Translations under genes and position numbers: made by a program
The notes under the pieces: model-generated
Told to the model about the DNA's origin: nothing
Seen by the model: only the letters and a program-made list of their open reading frames with translations
The model's database searches: none
Shown here: one piece after another, positions 1 through 7,357 of the stretch
Position numbering within the stretch: the stretch's first letter is position 1
Layout of the letters: each line of letters starts with the position of its first letter
Assembly (NCBI RefSeq): GCF_017813395.1
Contig: NZ_JAGIZB010000030.1
Coordinates: forward strand, 1-38,990
Origin: Pararoseomonas baculiformis
GTDB taxonomy: Bacteria > Pseudomonadota > Alphaproteobacteria > Acetobacterales > Acetobacteraceae
DNA length: 38,990 nt
Direction: 5' to 3'

Positions 1-61
1 AAGGAGAGCCGCTGAGACACGCCGTCCGGAGGTGGAGCTCGTCCCATCTCCGGGCGATCCA

Positions 62-123
62 GTGGGTCAGGTTTCGACCGGCGACGCGAGCCAAGGTGGG
101 TCAGATTTCAGGCGGCGTTGACA
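62..123. mobile_element. Possible terminal repeats of an IS21-type element
   Basis: Two near-identical motifs of the form GTGGGTCAGRTT lie at 62-73 and 96-107, followed by GGCGGCGTTGACA. Repeated GTGGGTCA units ending in GCGTTGACA resemble, from memory, the right ends of IS21-family elements. The first 15 bases can be read as the end of an open frame (K-E-S-R-stop), which could be the tail of an istB-like gene cut by the window edge. Assignment is tentative because almost no coding sequence of the element is visible. Confidence 0.35.
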
Positions 124-308
124 AGGGTAAAGGGAACTTCCAAGCTTCTGCGCATCCTGCGCTCCTCCAGGCCCGTTTTGCCGGCCATGCTGCACGGTAG
201 GCTTGGACTATTAAGAACTCGTTAACCGTTTCGCGCTCAAAGTGTGTCAGGCGGACACTATTCCAGCGCAGGCAGCGCAAGCGCGCCGTTCCCGGAAAGG
301 GAAGAAGC

Positions 309-587
309 ATGACCGAGCAAGCAACCCCGCTGGACGTACTGGTCTCGCTCGGCCTCGCGCCGACGGATGCCAGGCGCATCCTAGAGGCTCTAGAGGCAGC
401 AGGGTGGCAGATGGTTCCCATCGATCCCACTGGACCCATGACGGCCGCGATTGAGGGGCAGGATTTCATCACCACGTCGCTGGACGGGGATGAGAACACC
501 TATGACTTCATATCGGAGGAGGATGCCCGCGGCATCTGGGCAACCATGCTCGGCAATGCTCCAGGCATAGACGGAACGCGCCGCTGA
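309..587 (+). CDS. Small hypothetical protein (92 aa)
   Basis: I do not recognise this family. The 92-residue product is acidic and soluble, with no signal peptide or membrane segment. The N-terminal half (about residues 8-40) looks like a short helical segment (LAPTDARRILEALEAAGW), and the remainder is rich in D, E and G. A purine-rich AAAGGGAAGAAGC directly precedes the ATG and serves as the ribosome-binding site, which supports this start. It stands alone in the integrated element, so it is probably an accessory cargo gene. Function is unknown. Confidence 0.6.
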   Translation: MTEQATPLDVLVSLGLAPTDARRILEALEAAGWQMVPIDPTGPMTAAIEGQDFITTSLDGDENTYDFISEEDARGIWATMLGNAPGIDGTRR

Positions 588-743
588 TCCTCAGCACCTT
601 TGGCCCGCTCATCCACCGTCTCCGCCTAGTCCTTCGTCCTCGACCGCTCCGGCCCACGCGGCGCCTCAAAGGGCTTGCGAGGGGGCACTGGCGTGCTTCC
701 GAGGAAGGCTGGCGCGCCTGCATGGCCCTGCTAGCCTGCCTGC

Positions 744-1085
744 ATGCGAACCTTGCTCCCCTCCGCCGCCCTGCTGCTGTTGAGCGCACACGCGACTGCG
801 CAACCGGTCGCGGTGCCGTCTGATCCTCGCGCCAAGTACGAGGCGCTCGCGGTTACACGGAAGCCCAACGGTCTCGTGGAAATTCTGACGCGACGCGACG
901 GACCGTCGGGCATCTCGTTCTCCATCCGCGAGATAGACTGCAGGGCGAACCGGTTCCGCTACCTTGGCGAAGGCGACACGCGGGAACAGGCGGAGCGGCG
1001 CACAAAGCGGGACACGATGGGCCCACTCACTGAGCAGTCGATCTCGACCTACATTTCGCAGTTCGCCTGTCGCAATGCGCGTTGA
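744..1085 (+). CDS. Small secreted/periplasmic hypothetical protein (113 aa)
   Basis: The N-terminus is a clear Sec-type signal peptide: a basic MR, a Leu/Ala-rich core to about residue 16, and a likely AxA cleavage site (HATAQ) near residue 19. The mature part is about 94 residues, with two cysteines (in IDCRAN and FACRNA) that could form a disulfide. No known domain is recognised. Its stop codon is followed in the same reading frame by a ParB-like fragment, but the two are unrelated in content. It lies in the integrated element, so it is probably cargo. Function is unknown. Confidence 0.55.
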   Translation: MRTLLPSAALLLLSAHATAQPVAVPSDPRAKYEALAVTRKPNGLVEILTRRDGPSGISFSIREIDCRANRFRYLGEGDTREQAERRTKRDTMGPLTEQSISTYISQFACRNAR

Positions 1086-1094
1086 CGCACGACC

Positions 1095-1247
1095 GAAGCA
1101 GTCGCTCTCAACCTGCACCGCGCCGAACTGACCGTGCAGGAGCGGTCGGACCATATCGCGGAGTGGGTGCGGCTGACCGAGGAAAAAGGTGCCCAACTTG
1201 GGCAGCTTTCTACTGGGCGCGGCAATGAGGGTGGGATTAGCAAGAGA
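1095..1247 (+). pseudogene. ParB-like protein fragment
   Basis: Translation of this stretch gives about 50 residues containing NLHRAELTVQERSDHIAEW and, later, GRGNEGGISK. This resembles the segment after the nuclease-like domain of plasmid and phage ParB-type proteins (a NLHRAELT-ERA-HIA-W pattern followed by a GRGxxGG stretch). No start codon precedes it and the similarity ends abruptly just before the transposase remnant. I read it as a ParB-like gene destroyed by insertion and deletion. The family assignment is from motif memory and is moderate at best. Confidence 0.5.
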
Positions 1248-1290
1248 CCACCGCCGAGGCTCAGGCCGCCAAGGTGGCGCAACTCGCACA

Positions 1291-1680
1291 GGAGCACAGG
1301 GAAAAGTTCATGCCTTGCACGAACCGCAGGTGGACTGCAGCTCCAAGGGGCGAGGCCCATGTCCGCTACGGGGTCGGCACCAAGGTCAGCATCACCACCA
1401 CGCTGGCCGAGGGCTTTGTCGTGAGCATGCGCTCCATGCCCGGCGATCCCGATGACGGGCACATCCTGGCCGACGCTCTCCAGCAGGTCGAGGCCCTGAC
1501 CGACCAGCGTCCCAGCCTCGCCCGCTGTGCCCTCAGGGCACCCTCGGCGATACCTTCTACGCCGTGCTCTGCGGCTGCGGTCACAACATCCACGAGGTTC
1601 TCAGCCATCTCCGGGCTTTCTTGGCCGCCATCCTCGCCAGCCTCATCCAGGCACTCGACCGGACAAACCGTCACCCAGCA
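1291..1680 (+). pseudogene. Decayed IS5-family transposase
   Basis: Three blocks typical of IS5-family transposases appear in order but in different frames. Around 1305-1345 is ALHEPQVDCSSKG; at 1346-1522 is VRYGVGTKVSITTTLAEGF followed by MRSMPGDPDDGH and ALQQVEALTDQRP; at 1528-1674 is GDTFYAVLCGCGHNI with LRAFLAAILASLIQAL. The middle part, including the VVDRGYRG-type catalytic region, is missing, and there are at least two frame changes. The gene cannot encode an active transposase. It joins directly to a ParB-like fragment on the left and overlaps the 3' end of a minus-strand reading frame on the right, so the insertion probably truncated both. Confidence 0.7.
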
Positions 1681-1888
1681 CTGATCCAGGTTTCGAGCCT
1701 TCGCCGCACGGGCGTAAGGCGTGGAACTTCATCTCACGGCGGAAAGCCTGCTCATCCAGGCACTCCAGGCGCGCGATTAGCTGCTTTATCTCTACCTGAG
1801 AAACACCGCGGCTCGTCGCTATGTAGATGGCTTGGCAGGCATCGTGGATCGCCCAGCGCAGGTCGTGCTCGTCCATACTAGGCATCAT
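1643..1888 (-). CDS. Small hypothetical protein, 3' end probably replaced by IS sequence (81 aa)
   Basis: About the first 55 residues (MDEHDLRWAIHDACQAIYIA, then SQVEIKQLIARLE and AFRREMKFHALRP) look like a genuine amphipathic helical protein. The last 10-20 residues are read from the strand opposite the IS5 transposase remnant and are low-complexity. The gene was therefore probably truncated by the insertion and now ends by chance inside it. No convincing ribosome-binding site precedes either candidate ATG (1888 or 1876). Function is unknown; expression is doubtful. Confidence 0.4.
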   Translation of the reverse strand: MMPSMDEHDLRWAIHDACQAIYIATSRGVSQVEIKQLIARLECLDEQAFRREMKFHALRPCGEGSKPGSVLGDGLSGRVPG

Positions 1889-2002
1889 ACGTGCGTCGAT
1901 GCGCGAGGATGATCTGTCCGCATTCTTATATCGAGAGCATGCTGCGGCTGATATCGTTTCCAGGTCAACATTTTGGATTTGCGGCGCCCGAGCTATGCGG
2001 CC

Positions 2003-2311
2003 CTAATCTTGGGGCGCTATGGTGAGCGGGGATGTGGGTCCGGCAACTCGTTCCCCTTGGGGTAGCTCCCCGGCGCTATGCTGCCACGGTGCTTCTCGGG
2101 CTCGGTATTCTTCTTCCAGCCTTCGCGCTTCCCTGAGGTGACGCTCCGCTTCCTGCCTGAACGCCTCAACGTAGGTTCCGGCGCTGAGATACCTGCTTAG
2201 CTCAGTGAGTTGCTTAGCTCGCTGCCGCAGCCGCGAGGCACATAGTAGCATCGGGCAACCTCTCGAATTTGTGAGGCCGCAGAAGTAGAACGCCGGCCTG
2301 CTGTAGGACAA
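2003..2311 (-). CDS. Hypothetical protein with charged helix (up to 102 aa)
   Basis: The central segment (ASRLRQRAKQLTELSRYL, then EAERHLREARRLEEEYRA) is a strongly charged, Ala/Arg/Glu/Leu-rich helix of the kind seen in real small alphaproteobacterial proteins. The first 20 residues are less protein-like, and an internal ATG at 2251 (82 aa) may be the true start. No membrane segment, signal peptide or known domain is seen. It lies within the integrated element and its function is unknown. Confidence 0.4.
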   Translation of the reverse strand: MSYSRPAFYFCGLTNSRGCPMLLCASRLRQRAKQLTELSRYLSAGTYVEAFRQEAERHLREARRLEEEYRAREAPWQHSAGELPQGERVAGPTSPLTIAPQD

Positions 2312-2629
2312 GAACTTGTTGATGCCGAGGGAGCATCTCGTCGCTGATGGAAAGGCAAAGAGAAGCTCGGCGGGAAGGATCCCGTCGAGCCAGTTGTTTC
2401 AATCGCCGGAATATGGCGGGTGCCACTGCGTCAGGCAGAGGCATGGTGTGAAAACGCCTGCCCGTCAGGACCTGTTACATCGCGTGAGATGGGGAGTGGG
2501 TGCTGACGCTTCCGCCGCGGCCCCCTACGCTGCCGCAAAAATATTTGCTGCCGAAAGAAAAGCAGGCCGGCTAAGATGGATGTGCCTGTGGCGCTGAGAG
2601 CGCACGCTCATCGCCGGCAAGGCTGGGGC

Positions 2630-2667
2630 GGCGGCGGTGATCAGGGATCGCTGCCGCCGTCCTTTTT
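2630..2667 (+). terminator. Rho-independent terminator without an obvious upstream gene
   Basis: GGCGGCGGTGATC (2630-2642) pairs with GATCGCTGCCGCC (2646-2658) over 13 positions, including two G-T wobbles, with a three-base loop. The stem is followed by GTCCTTTTT. This is a textbook plus-strand intrinsic terminator. No plus-strand gene reads into it, so it may end a small RNA or a lost gene. Confidence 0.7.
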
Positions 2668-2979
2668 GCATTTGAGAGATGGCTTTTCGTTGCCAGCGTC
2701 GCGCGCGGGAGGCTACTGCGGTCCCGCGGCCCTGTCCCGCCGCCTGCCCCTTCGGGGGTCCGGTTATGGTCGCCGCAGAAATGCGGCCTCCAGATGAAGG
2801 GGATACCCCTTCGGAAGCCGGCCGTGGCCTCCCTCGTAGGGATGTGTTCGAGAGGCGTCCTACCCCTGCGCCCTACCGCACCCGCTCGTCCACCGTCCCC
2901 GCCCAGTCCACCGGCCTCGCCCAGTGCGGCCCGGTCCACTGGCCGTTGAGGGGAAGGCCGCCTCGTGGCAGCCTTCTGT

Positions 2980-3068
2980 GTCCCGACTGTCCCGACCCTG
3001 TCCCGACCAGTCGGGACGCGAAAAGCCCAGCAAAATAAGGCTGTCCCGACCGTCCCGACTGTCCCGAC
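2980..3068. repeat. Iteron-like cluster of GTCCCGAC repeats
   Basis: Six direct copies of GTCCCGAC start at 2980, 2989, 3000, 3043, 3052 and 3061, and one inverted copy (GTCGGGAC) is at 3010-3017. Spacing is 9 bp for most adjacent pairs (11 bp once), with an AT-richer gap (about 3021-3040) between the two groups. The arrangement resembles an array of protein-binding iterons. It lies just beyond the 3' end of the integrase gene. It could be an origin, a recombination-directionality site or an operator; the sequence does not decide which. Confidence 0.75.
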
Positions 3069-3119
3069 CGGAAAACAGAAGGGTGGGGTGAAAATGATGT
3101 TCTAAACGGAGTGAGTTGG

Positions 3120-4400
3120 TCAGCCTTGCACCCTGATCGGCACCACCTTCGCCGAGAACCCCCGGCCCTCCACCAGGCCCAGGACGTGCCCTTCCCAGGC
3201 CTTCAGCGCTTCCGCCTTCTCCCGCTCCCACCCGTGCCGCTGGTAGACGCCGACGATTCCGGATCGGCTCCCGCTGATGTGGTTCAGGACCGCTTCCGTC
3301 ACCTCCAGCCTGACGCCGAGGCGTTGCAGGCCCGTGGCGACCGTCCGGCGGATGTCGTGGATCACCCAGGGATGGAAGGGTCGCCTCGCCTTCTTGGCCT
3401 CGGCTCGCATGGCGTCGTCCAGCCGCTCCTTCACCTTGCCAAAGCCGCTGGGTGCCGTCTTTCGGGGGCCCTCGAACACCAGGGCAGCCCCCTTACGCTG
3501 AGGCGCCTTCCGGATCAGCGCCAGTACGGCCGGCGCCAGAGGGACCGTGTGAGGCTGTCCGTTCTTCGTCCTCTCGCCGGGCATGGACCAGAGGGCGCCA
3601 TCCAGCTCCAGCTCCGCCCATGCCATACCGGCCACCTCGCCGCGGCGCTGCCCGGTCAGAATGAGAATCTGCACGATCGGGGCCCAGGGGTGGTCCAGCG
3701 CCTCTGCTGCTCGCCAGAGGGCTGCCAGTTCCAAATCCGACAAGACCCGCTCCCGCGCTGTCTCCCGTGCCGGCTGAGGAGTAGCCATCCAAGGATTCAC
3801 CGCAAGGGCACCTCGCTTCACCGCCCAGCCCCAGCAAGATCGAGCCAAGGCTCGCACCCGGTTGGCCGCAATGGGGCCGCGCTCGGCCTTCACCTCGTCT
3901 AGCAGGTGTACCGCATCGGTCTGCGCCAAGCTGGACGCGGGGGCGTCGAGCCATTTGGCCAGGACGGAGCGCAGGGTTTTCGGTGTCGCAGCCCGATAGG
4001 AGGCCGATCGCTCGGCCAGGTGGTGGGTGGTCCACTGCTCGATCAGTCTCTCTATTGTATAGGCCCTCGCGGCGGCTGCCGCCTTGCTTTGGGCCTCAGC
4101 CTCAAGGGCAGCCGCCTGGGCTGCCTTCCTTTCCGCTACGGGATCCCGCTGGTCCCTCACCTGCCCTCTCAGGGTCTCGGCCTTCTTCCGGGCCTGGGAG
4201 GTCGTCAGCTCCGTGCCGAAGGTCCCCAGCACCACTCGGCGGACCTTCGCGCCATTCCGGTACTGCAGGAGGAAAACCCGCTTCCCGCCAGCCGTGATCC
4301 GAACCCCGAAGCCCGGCAGGGCGTCATCGAACAGGAGGGCATCCTTCTTGCCCTCCGGGCAGGTCGCATCGGCCACGATCTTGTCGCTGAGCTTCGCCAC
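3120..4400 (-). CDS. Tyrosine recombinase/integrase (P4-type, N-terminal DUF4102 arm-binding domain)
   Basis: This 426-residue site-specific integrase catalyses integration and excision of the element at the tRNA-Phe attachment site. Residues 1 to about 90 form the P4-int-like N-terminal domain (LPGFGVRIT, VFLLQYRNG, VVLGTFGTE), 115-205 the core-binding domain and 215-400 the catalytic domain. The expected active-site residues are all visible: Arg252 (LTGQRRGE), Lys279, His348 and Arg351 (HDIRR), His374 (LNHISG) and the nucleophile Tyr386 (GVYQRH). The start is a GTG preceded by GAGGGAGA. The length is normal for the family and there are no frameshifts, so it is probably functional. Its 5' end faces the attachment-site remnant about 160 bp away, the usual arrangement for tRNA-borne islands. 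Confidence 0.95.
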   Translation of the reverse strand: MAKLSDKIVADATCPEGKKDALLFDDALPGFGVRITAGGKRVFLLQYRNGAKVRRVVLGTFGTELTTSQARKKAETLRGQVRDQRDPVAERKAAQAAALEAEAQSKAAAAARAYTIERLIEQWTTHHLAERSASYRAATPKTLRSVLAKWLDAPASSLAQTDAVHLLDEVKAERGPIAANRVRALARSCWGWAVKRGALAVNPWMATPQPARETARERVLSDLELAALWRAAEALDHPWAPIVQILILTGQRRGEVAGMAWAELELDGALWSMPGERTKNGQPHTVPLAPAVLALIRKAPQRKGAALVFEGPRKTAPSGFGKVKERLDDAMRAEAKKARRPFHPWVIHDIRRTVATGLQRLGVRLEVTEAVLNHISGSRSGIVGVYQRHGWEREKAEALKAWEGHVLGLVEGRGFSAKVVPIRVQG

Positions 4401-4561
4401 CCGAATCTCCCTCGCGGACTCTCTGCGGACTCATTAGCGCGAGGGCTCGCGGCACTCCATGGCGATTGCTGGCGAGAGCGAGGCAGATCTATGCTCAGAC
4501 AATCAACGGCTTATGAAGGTGCTGCGTATGTTCTGGCGGCTCGTGTCGGCTCACCTACCCT

Positions 4562-4608
4562 GACTGAAAATCGCAGTGTCGGTGGTTCGATTCCGCCCCT
4601 GGGCACCA
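4562..4608 (+). other. Attachment-site remnant: 3' part of tRNA-Phe(GAA)
   Basis: The sequence reads as the anticodon loop CTGAAAA (4564-4570, anticodon GAA at 4566-4568), the anticodon 3' stem TCGCA, the variable loop, a perfect T arm (GGTGG, TTCGATT, CCGCC) and the acceptor 3' strand CCTGGGC followed by A and CCA (ending at 4608). There is no D arm or 5' acceptor strand upstream, so it is not a complete tRNA gene. This is what remains of attB when an element integrates into the 3' half of a tRNA gene. It implies that the element lies to the left and that the restored tRNA-Phe is beyond the window. Confidence 0.85.
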
Positions 4609-4659
4609 TTTCCTTCTTATTGGTCAGTCGCTGAACCGAGCGCCGCTCAAGCGCTTGAG

Positions 4660-4704
4660 AGCCGAATGTGCTAGCATGGCTCTAGCACAGCCGGTTGTTC
4701 GGCT
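4660..4704 (+). terminator. Nested stem-loop just beyond the attachment site
   Basis: TGTGCTAG (4667-4674) pairs perfectly with CTAGCACA (4682-4689). Directly outside, AGCCGAA (4660-4666) pairs with TTCGGCT (4698-4704), with an 8-base bulge (4690-4697) on one side. A short run of T follows. It lies about 50 bp after the tRNA-Phe 3' end, where a tRNA transcription terminator is expected. I infer it is the original chromosomal tRNA-Phe terminator, left beyond the island. The T tract is weak. Confidence 0.5.
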
Positions 4705-4755
4705 TTCCTCAGTGCCCTGCCTAGCAGCCATATTTCCACGAGCCTAGCTGACCCA

Positions 4756-7116
4756 GTGGTCTTCCATAGGGGTGCGATGGCTTCCATCGTGGCGGCGCGC
4801 CCGCATCATTGCCAATGGCTCGATGAGCTCGCTTCCAGTACAGCCTTCCCTGGCTGCAGGCTCCCTTGCATTGCCCATGGTGTTGCGAGCGACAGGCATC
4901 TTTTGCGATCCGAACGATATGCACGAGCGCTGAAGGCCCTGACCGCCCTGCCGCGGCGCAGGGTCTGGGCGGTGATGATGACCAGCTGGGCAATCTGCTC
5001 CGGCGCGGCCTGGTTCACCGCCGAGCGCTATGCCGGCCGGGTGGAGGAGGAGGCCAAGGCCGCCGCTTGGTCGCGGGCCGAAGTGGCCACCGAGACGATC
5101 GAGCAAAGCCTGCTCCGTACCTTTGAGGCCGTGGAGGGCCTGCACGACCTGGCGCAGGCCCGCCAGCAACTCCTGGAGAGGGGTGATCGCGGTGGGGCTG
5201 ATACCATCGCGGCACAGCTCATCAACATCGCTCGGCGAGGCCGGTTCGGCGTGCTCCAGGTCGCCCTCATCGGGTCGGAAGGCCGGGTGACCTGGTCGTC
5301 CGTGGCCGACTGGCAAGCCGTCGACCTCAGTGATCGCGAGCATTTCCGGGTCCACCGGGAAGGGCGGCGGGATCTCTTTATCAGCGCGCCCGTGGTCGGC
5401 CGCGTCTCGAACCAGTGGAGCGTGCAGGTCACACGTCCGCTCCGGAGCCTGGCGGGAGACTTCGCCGGGGTCGCCGTGGTCTCGATGGACCCGGTGGAGC
5501 TCTCGCAGCAACTCGCGTCCCTGCAGTTCGGTGCTGGCAGCAGCGCAACCGTCCTGCGGCGGGATGGCATCATCATTGCCCGGAGCCGGGATGTGCTGCA
5601 GGCACTTGGTCAGGTGATCCCGTCGGAGGCCGCCTTGATGCAGGCGCTCGAAGCCTCACCGACAGGCCGCCTATCGATCCCCCGCAGTGTTTTCGATGGC
5701 CGCCCGAAGCTCACCGCCTATCGATCGCCAGCCGGTCTCCCGCTTGTTGTCTCGGTTTTCCTGGACGAGAAGCAGGAGCTGGCCCGCACGGCTTTTGTCC
5801 GGCCCGCGCTTCGCGGTGCGGCAGGAGGCATTTCGCTGCTGGCCCTTGCCGTCGTCGCCTTGCTGCTGCTGTGGATCGAGCGGCAAAGAACGCGGGCGGC
5901 GCTGGAACTGGCGCGGCACGAGCGCGAGGCAGCGCTGGAACGGTTGGCACAGGCGCAGCGGATGGAGGCGCTCGGGCGGCTCGCCGGAGGCATCGCCCAT
6001 GATTTCAACAACGTGCTCCAAGCCATTCTCGGCGGTGCCCGAGGCATGCAGCGCCGGCAGAGGGATCCCGAGGCCATAGAGCGGCTTGCCGGCATGATCG
6101 CCGAGGCAGCGGAGCGAGGCGCCTCCGTCACCCGGCGGTTGCTCGCCTTTGCCCGGCGAGGCGAGCTGCGCTCCGTGGCGGTCGATATTCCGGAGTTGTT
6201 GAACGGGCTGCGCGAGGTGCTGACCCATACAATCGGGCCGAATATCCAGGTTCGGATCGAGGCCAGCCCCACCCTGCCGAAGGCCCTGACCGATCCCGGT
6301 CAGCTGGAGACGGTTCTGGTCAATCTCGCCGTCAATGCCCGTGATGCGATGGCTCCGCGGGGTGGCGGCGATCTCGTCCTTTCCGCCGCGGTGGAGGACA
6401 ACCGGGCCGGTCCGGGAAGCCTGCCAAGCCTCGGGCCGGGCGCCTATCTCCGCCTGGACGTCACCGACACCGGCATGGGAATGGACGCCACAACCCTGTC
6501 ACGGGCCGGCGAACCCTTCTTCACCACCAAGCCGAAAGGCAATGGAACGGGGCTGGGCCTGGCGATGGCCAAGGGCTTCGCGGAGCAATCCGGCGGCGCG
6601 TTCGGGATTGAGAGTGAACCCGGGCACGGGACAACCATCACGCTCTGGCTACCCTGCGCGTTCGAGGAAAAGGCCGTGGCAGCCAGCCCCGCCCCGGCTC
6701 CGGTCGGCCCCGCGGCGGCAGGACGATCCAGCGATCTCTCGGGACGCATCCTGCTTGTCGATGACGAGCCACAGGTCCGTGCTGTCCTGGCGAGTGCGCT
6801 TCGCGACCATGGGCACCAAGTGGATGAGGCGCAGGATGGCGCGGCGGCGCTCCTCCAGCTGGACGGGTGTGATCTGCTGGTGACCGACCTGGCCATGCCG
6901 GGGATGAATGGCCTTGAACTGCTTCGTAGGGTGCGGGAGCGGCACCCCGGCCTGCCGGCCATTCTGGTGACCGGCTACGCCGGAGACGCGGACACCGAAG
7001 ATCTTGCCGAGGCAAGCGGGACAGGACCGCTGATCCTGCTACGGAAGCCCATCGATCCGGACGAGGTCGCCGCCCATGCGGCCACGCTTTTGAACGCACC
7101 ATCCTCCGCCTCCTGA
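4756..7116 (+). CDS. Hybrid sensor histidine kinase with extracytoplasmic Cache-type sensor and receiver domain
   Basis: This membrane-bound signalling kinase has, in order: a transmembrane segment (about residues 68-86), an extracytoplasmic sensor of about 270 residues resembling double-Cache/PDC domains, a second transmembrane segment (about 356-376), a short coiled linker, a HisKA domain with phospho-acceptor His415 (GGIAHDFNN), a HATPase domain (N box VNLAVNARDAM, G boxes DTGMGM and GTGLGLAMAKGF), and a C-terminal receiver domain with phospho-acceptor Asp711 (VTDLAMPGMNG). No separate response regulator lies nearby, so output probably passes by phosphorelay to an unlinked protein. The start is uncertain. 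Residues before about 50 look non-native and lie close to the island junction; TTG at 4903 or ATG at 4975/4978 are credible alternatives. The signal sensed is unknown. Confidence 0.9.
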   Translation: MVFHRGAMASIVAARPHHCQWLDELASSTAFPGCRLPCIAHGVASDRHLLRSERYARALKALTALPRRRVWAVMMTSWAICSGAAWFTAERYAGRVEEEAKAAAWSRAEVATETIEQSLLRTFEAVEGLHDLAQARQQLLERGDRGGADTIAAQLINIARRGRFGVLQVALIGSEGRVTWSSVADWQAVDLSDREHFRVHREGRRDLFISAPVVGRVSNQWSVQVTRPLRSLAGDFAGVAVVSMDPVELSQQLASLQFGAGSSATVLRRDGIIIARSRDVLQALGQVIPSEAALMQALEASPTGRLSIPRSVFDGRPKLTAYRSPAGLPLVVSVFLDEKQELARTAFVRPALRGAAGGISLLALAVVALLLLWIERQRTRAALELARHEREAALERLAQAQRMEALGRLAGGIAHDFNNVLQAILGGARGMQRRQRDPEAIERLAGMIAEAAERGASVTRRLLAFARRGELRSVAVDIPELLNGLREVLTHTIGPNIQVRIEASPTLPKALTDPGQLETVLVNLAVNARDAMAPRGGGDLVLSAAVEDNRAGPGSLPSLGPGAYLRLDVTDTGMGMDATTLSRAGEPFFTTKPKGNGTGLGLAMAKGFAEQSGGAFGIESEPGHGTTITLWLPCAFEEKAVAASPAPAPVGPAAAGRSSDLSGRILLVDDEPQVRAVLASALRDHGHQVDEAQDGAAALLQLDGCDLLVTDLAMPGMNGLELLRRVRERHPGLPAILVTGYAGDADTEDLAEASGTGPLILLRKPIDPDEVAAHAATLLNAPSSAS

Positions 7117-7357
7117 TTACCCAATGCGGGGCAGCTCCCGTGAAGGCACGGCGGGTGTTCCGCGCGCCATGGCCCGCTGCGGATCCAAGCCCCTCCTCGT
7201 TCGACAAGAGCTGAAGCAGCAGCGTGGCTGCGGCAAGACCCGACAGGCTTTCCCGGATCGCTGAGGCGCCCGGTGCAGCATGCCCGCTTGTGGCAAGCCG
7301 GCCCAAAGGCCGGCGGAGCTCATGCGCGGCCCAGACGCGCTCGCGCCGCCGGGCCAA

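Larger units (their letters stand above)
2312..3119. other. Gene-poor interval in the integrated element
   Basis: I see no convincing protein-coding gene in these roughly 800 bases; the open frames present have low-complexity, GC-driven translations. The interval holds a strong intrinsic terminator (2630-2667) and a cluster of GTCCCGAC repeats (2980-3068), both listed separately. A short transcript ending at the terminator is possible. Confidence 0.5.

Noticed and set aside
2980-3068. A CRISPR array
   Set aside because: The repeat unit is only 8 bp with 1-3 bp between most copies and one inverted copy. There are no spacers of CRISPR length and no cas genes.
4562-4608. A functional tRNA-Phe gene
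   Set aside because: The D arm, 5' acceptor strand and 5' half of the anticodon stem are absent, so only the 3' remnant is present.
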